Shown here one piece after another: positions 6,142 through 8,791 of a DNA stretch of 8,791 bases. The notes below the pieces were generated by a model, which worked only from the letters and a program-made list of their open reading frames with translations, was not told where the DNA came from and made no database searches. Both the position numbers and the translations under genes were made by a program. The stretch spans positions 503 to 9,293 of the forward strand of contig DENG01000095.1 in assembly GCA_002359975.1 (NCBI GenBank), in the 5' to 3' direction. This DNA is from Polynucleobacter sp. UBA2650. GTDB lineage: Bacteria; Pseudomonadota; Gammaproteobacteria; Burkholderiales; Burkholderiaceae. Every line of letters begins with the position of its first letter. Position 1 is the stretch's first letter.

Positions 6142-6145
6142 CAAA

Positions 6146-6176
6146 TTGAAGCCTGTCAGGCAAATCATCCTATAAT
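6146..6176 (+). promoter_or_regulatory. Promoter of the coxB-ctaD operon with palindrome in the spacer
   Basis: A perfect -10 box TATAAT is at 6171-6176. A weak -35 candidate, TTGAAG (6146-6151), lies 19 nt upstream, which is a long spacer. Transcription would start near 6183, giving a leader of about 70 nt before the preferred coxB start at 6255. An 11-nt perfect palindrome, GCCTG-T-CAGGC (6151-6161), sits between the two boxes, where a regulator could bind; no regulator family is recognised. This accounts for most of the 185-nt gap from 6070 to 6254. I see nothing identifiable in 6070-6115. Confidence 0.55.
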
Positions 6177-6254
6177 CGAGTGTCTAAACTGTGATTAATG
6201 GCAATAATGGCACTTCACTTAATCTCGGGTGCCTCGGTAAATTTTGAGAAAAAA

Positions 6255-7409
6255 ATGAACATTAGTAAATTCTTTGCAAAAACGTGGCTATTTCTTGGAT
6301 TCAGCATTTGGAGTTTTGGTGTTGCAGCGCAAGATATGCCAGGGGGCCCAAAGGTCAATCAATTAAATTTCACAGCACCAGCAACCAAAATAATGGAAGA
6401 GATCCATTGGCTGCATTGGTTCATGATGATTATTTGTGTCGTCATTTTTGTTGGTGTATTTGGCGTGATGTTTTATTCCATCTTCAAACACCGCAAATCA
6501 AAGGGAGCCCAGCCAGCCTCATTTCATGAGAGTACATCGGTTGAAATTATTTGGACTGTAATTCCTTTGCTCATTGTGATTGGTATGGCCTTACCCGCTA
6601 CAAAAACAGTGGTGGCTATGAAAGACACAACTAATGCAGACATCACAATTAAAACCACTGGATACCAGTGGAAGTGGGGCTATGACTACATTAAAGGTGA
6701 AGGCGAAGGAATTAGCTTTTTATCAACCTTGTCTACCTCACGTGAAGCCATCAATAACTTGGCGCCAAAGAGCCCAACATATTTGATGGAGGTTGATAAT
6801 GAAATGGTGGTGCCTGTAAATAAAAAAATTAGGATGATCACCACAGCTAACGACGTTATTCATGCGTGGGCAGTTCCAGCTTTTGGTGTGAAGCAAGATG
6901 CTATTCCAGGATTTGTTCGAGATACTTGGTTTAAGGCTGATAGGGTTGGCACATATCGTGGCCAATGTTCTGAGCTTTGTGGTGCGCAACATGCGTTTAT
7001 GCCAATCGTGGTCAAGGTTGTCTCTGATGAGGAATACACCCAATGGGTAGCTCAGAAGAAAAAAGAAATGGCTGCCACAGCGGATGATCCAAGTAAGGTA
7101 TATACCCTTGCTGAGCAGATGGATCGCGGTGCTAAGGTATACGCTAGTAACTGTGCTGCTTGCCATCAAGCAAATGGTAAGGGTGCGGGAGCCTTCCCAG
7201 CCTTAGATGGTAGTAAGTTAGTGATGGGGCCAAAGGCTGCAAATTACAACATCTTAATTAATGGAAAAGGTGCCATGCCTAAATGGGGCGGCGTGATTTC
7301 TGATGGTGAATTAGCAGCGGTCATGACTTATACCCGTAATGCATGGGGTAACAAAACAGGTGACGTGATTCAGACCCAAGAATTTGCAACCGCACGTGCT
7401 GCAAAGTAA
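6255..7409 (+). CDS. coxB: Cytochrome c oxidase subunit II with fused C-terminal cytochrome c domain
   Basis: Electron-entry subunit of the respiratory terminal oxidase; 384 residues from this start. Signal peptide about 1-25 (cleavage likely at VAA-QDM), transmembrane helices at about 55-77 and 98-119, then a periplasmic cupredoxin domain. The binuclear CuA ligands are complete: His203 (DVIHAW), Cys238, Cys242, His246 and Met249 (CSELCGAQHAFM). The aromatic electron-entry patch YQWKWGYDY is at about 137-145. A C-terminal cytochrome c domain follows, with the heme site CAACH (300-304) and probable axial Met341 (GAMPKW), so it is of the caa3 type and can accept electrons through its own heme. 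The start at 6255 is preferred: GAGA lies 5 nt upstream and it gives a clean signal peptide. In-frame ATGs at 6198 and 6207 would add up to 19 residues. ctaD follows after 45 nt. Confidence 0.95.
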   Translation: MNISKFFAKTWLFLGFSIWSFGVAAQDMPGGPKVNQLNFTAPATKIMEEIHWLHWFMMIICVVIFVGVFGVMFYSIFKHRKSKGAQPASFHESTSVEIIWTVIPLLIVIGMALPATKTVVAMKDTTNADITIKTTGYQWKWGYDYIKGEGEGISFLSTLSTSREAINNLAPKSPTYLMEVDNEMVVPVNKKIRMITTANDVIHAWAVPAFGVKQDAIPGFVRDTWFKADRVGTYRGQCSELCGAQHAFMPIVVKVVSDEEYTQWVAQKKKEMAATADDPSKVYTLAEQMDRGAKVYASNCAACHQANGKGAGAFPALDGSKLVMGPKAANYNILINGKGAMPKWGGVISDGELAAVMTYTRNAWGNKTGDVIQTQEFATARAAK

Positions 7410-7444
7410 TTTAATGAACTATTTTTATCGATTGATATTGAACT

Positions 7445-7448
7445 GGAG
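7445..7448 (+). promoter_or_regulatory. Shine-Dalgarno site of ctaD
   Basis: GGAG lies 6 nt before the ATG at 7455 and supports that start. Confidence 0.7.
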
Positions 7449-7454
7449 CAAAGT

Positions 7455-8791
7455 ATGAGCAGCATATCCACAACCCACGATCACGCTCACGATCATGCAC
7501 ATGACCATCCCCATGGCTGGAGACGTTGGTTATTTGCTACCAATCACAAAGATATTGGGACGATGTATCTCATCTTCTCCTTTGTGAGTTTATTAGCTGG
7601 CGGTGTAATGGCCTTGGGTATCCGTTTGGAGTTATTCCAACCTGGCCTGCAATACCTGCGTCCAGAATTCTTTAATCAATTAACAACCATGCATGGTTTG
7701 GTGATGGTCTTTGGCGCCATCATGCCAGCCTTCGTTGGCTTTGCAAACTGGATGGTCCCATTGCAAATTGGTGCCTCGGATATGGCATTCGCACGCATGA
7801 ATAACTTTAGTTTCTGGATTTTGCCAGTTGCTGCTTTATTGCTTTTTGGTTCCTTCTTGGTTCCAGGTGGAGCACCATCGGGTGGCTGGACACTGTATGC
7901 GCCTCTTACCTTACAAATGGGCCCTGGCATGGACATGGCTATTTTTGCTCTCCATTTGTTAGGTGCTTCTTCCATCATGGGCTCGATTAATATCATCGTG
8001 ACCATTTTGAACATGCGCGCACCCGGCATGTCTCTCATGAAGATGCCAATGTTCTGCTGGACTTGGTTAATTACAGCCTATTTATTAATTGCCGTGATGC
8101 CCGTACTAGCGGGCGCCATCACCATGGTTCTCACCGATCGTCATTTTGGTACCAGCTTTTTCTCAGCTGCCGGTGGTGGCGACCCAGTAATGTACCAACA
8201 TATTTTCTGGTTCTTCGGCCATCCCGAGGTGTACATCATGATTTTGCCAGCCTTTGGCATCATCAGTGAGGTTGTACCTGTCTTTGCAAGAAAGAGACTG
8301 TTTGGTTATGCCTCAATGGTATATGCGACATCGTCGATTGCCATCTTATCCTTCATTGTTTGGGCTCATCATATGTTTGCTACTGGCATGCCTGTGACTG
8401 GCCAACTTTTCTTCATGTACGCCACGATGTTGATCGCCGTACCAACGGGAGTCAAGATATTTAACTGGGTAGCCACCATGTGGAAAGGTTCAATGACTTT
8501 TGAGACCCCCATGCTGTGGGCGATTGGTTTTATCTTTGTGTTCACAATTGGTGGATTTACTGGACTAGTACTTGCCATGGCACCTATTGATATTGGATTG
8601 CAAGATACCTATTACGTTGTTGCCCATTTCCACTACGTATTAGTAGCAGGATCTCTATTTGCAATGTTTGCAGGCTTTTATTACTGGTGTCCAAAATGGA
8701 CTGGTCGCATGGCAGATGAGTTCCGTGGAAAAGTACATTTCTGGGGCTCTATGTTTTTCTTTAATTTAACCTTCTTCCCCATGCACTTCTT
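7455..8791 (+). CDS. ctaD: Cytochrome c oxidase subunit I (aa3 type), 3' end outside window
   Basis: Catalytic, multi-helix membrane subunit that reduces O2 to water and pumps protons. 445 codons are present and the gene continues past the right edge, so the stop codon is not seen. Heme and copper ligands are all present: His80 (TTMHGL) and His393 for heme a, His391 for heme a3 (HFHYV), and His256, His305 and His306 for CuB. The crosslinked Tyr260 is in GHPEVY. Proton-channel residues place it in family A1: D-channel Asp109 (IGASDMAF), with Asn98, Asn116 and Glu258, and K-channel Lys334 (PTGVKIFNW). The N-terminal cytoplasmic extension has seven alternating histidines (residues 8-20). The protein proper begins at [15 protein letters not shown]. 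The ATG has a GGAG site 6 nt upstream. It forms an operon with coxB; further cox genes would be expected to the right. Confidence 0.97.
   Translation, partial: MSSISTTHDHAHDHAHDHPHGWRRWLFATNHKDIGTMYLIFSFVSLLAGGVMALGIRLELFQPGLQYLRPEFFNQLTTMHGLVMVFGAIMPAFVGFANWMVPLQIGASDMAFARMNNFSFWILPVAALLLFGSFLVPGGAPSGGWTLYAPLTLQMGPGMDMAIFALHLLGASSIMGSINIIVTILNMRAPGMSLMKMPMFCWTWLITAYLLIAVMPVLAGAITMVLTDRHFGTSFFSAAGGGDPVMYQHIFWFFGHPEVYIMILPAFGIISEVVPVFARKRLFGYASMVYATSSIAILSFIVWAHHMFATGMPVTGQLFFMYATMLIAVPTGVKIFNWVATMWKGSMTFETPMLWAIGFIFVFTIGGFTGLVLAMAPIDIGLQDTYYVVAHFHYVLVAGSLFAMFAGFYYWCPKWTGRMADEFRGKVHFWGSMFFFNLTFFPMHF

Noticed and set aside
6738..7169. 143-codon minus-strand open frame inside coxB
   Set aside because: It is antisense to the CuA domain and cytochrome c junction, and has no recognisable motif.
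7473..7517. Short tandem DNA repeat in the His-rich ctaD N-terminus
   Set aside because: The repetition is at the protein level with mixed codons (CAC/CAT, GAT/GAC), so it is not a CRISPR or simple DNA repeat.
7676..8038. 120-codon minus-strand open frame inside ctaD
   Set aside because: It is antisense to heme- and D-channel-coding sequence and its composition is explained by the codons of ctaD.

Overview
The window looks like ordinary chromosomal housekeeping DNA from a betaproteobacterium of the Burkholderiales, most likely Polynucleobacter or a close relative. This rests on the moderate GC content, the protein sequences (SecB, GpsA, a CoxB with a fused cytochrome c domain, and a CtaD with a histidine-rich N-terminus), and the gene order gpmA / rhodanese-grxC-secB-gpsA. 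The genus is an inference from recall; no database was searched.

Layout. Positions 1-1788 hold a minus-strand pair: gpmA (phosphoglycerate mutase), followed 4 nt later by the S41 carboxy-terminal processing protease ctpA, which runs off the left edge. A 22-nt divergent gap separates gpmA from a plus-strand operon at 1811-4069: a membrane-anchored rhodanese-like protein with no cysteine, glutaredoxin grxC, the export chaperone secB, and gpsA (glycerol-3-phosphate dehydrogenase). gpsA meets trmL (tRNA methyltransferase, minus strand) tail to tail, and their stop codons overlap. trmL is the second gene of a minus-strand comF-trmL pair (4066-5281). A 23-nt divergent gap separates comF from a BioC-like methyltransferase-fold protein (5305-6069). 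A 185-nt regulatory region follows, with a consensus -10 box, a hairpin and a small palindrome. The terminal cytochrome c oxidase genes coxB and ctaD come next; ctaD runs off the right edge.

How the genes work together. The central block resembles the gammaproteobacterial yibN-grxC-secB-gpsA-(cysE)-trmL neighbourhood and mixes envelope, redox and export functions: SecB keeps preproteins unfolded, GpsA supplies glycerol-3-phosphate for phospholipids, Grx handles disulfides, and the rhodanese-like protein is membrane-anchored. CoxB and CtaD are subunits of an aa3-type (A1) heme-copper oxidase with all core ligands and proton-channel residues seen over the available length.

I found no mobile element, CRISPR array, rRNA or tRNA, and no clear novel system. 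The signals most worth a second look are: (1) the two very short divergent gaps, each with a TATAAT-like box exactly 6 nt before the plus-strand ATG and an overlapping box on the other strand, suggesting paired leaderless or near-leaderless transcripts; (2) the cysteine-free rhodanese; (3) the methyltransferase-fold protein without a recognisable SAM-binding glycine loop; (4) a GpmA lacking the usual C-terminal tail.
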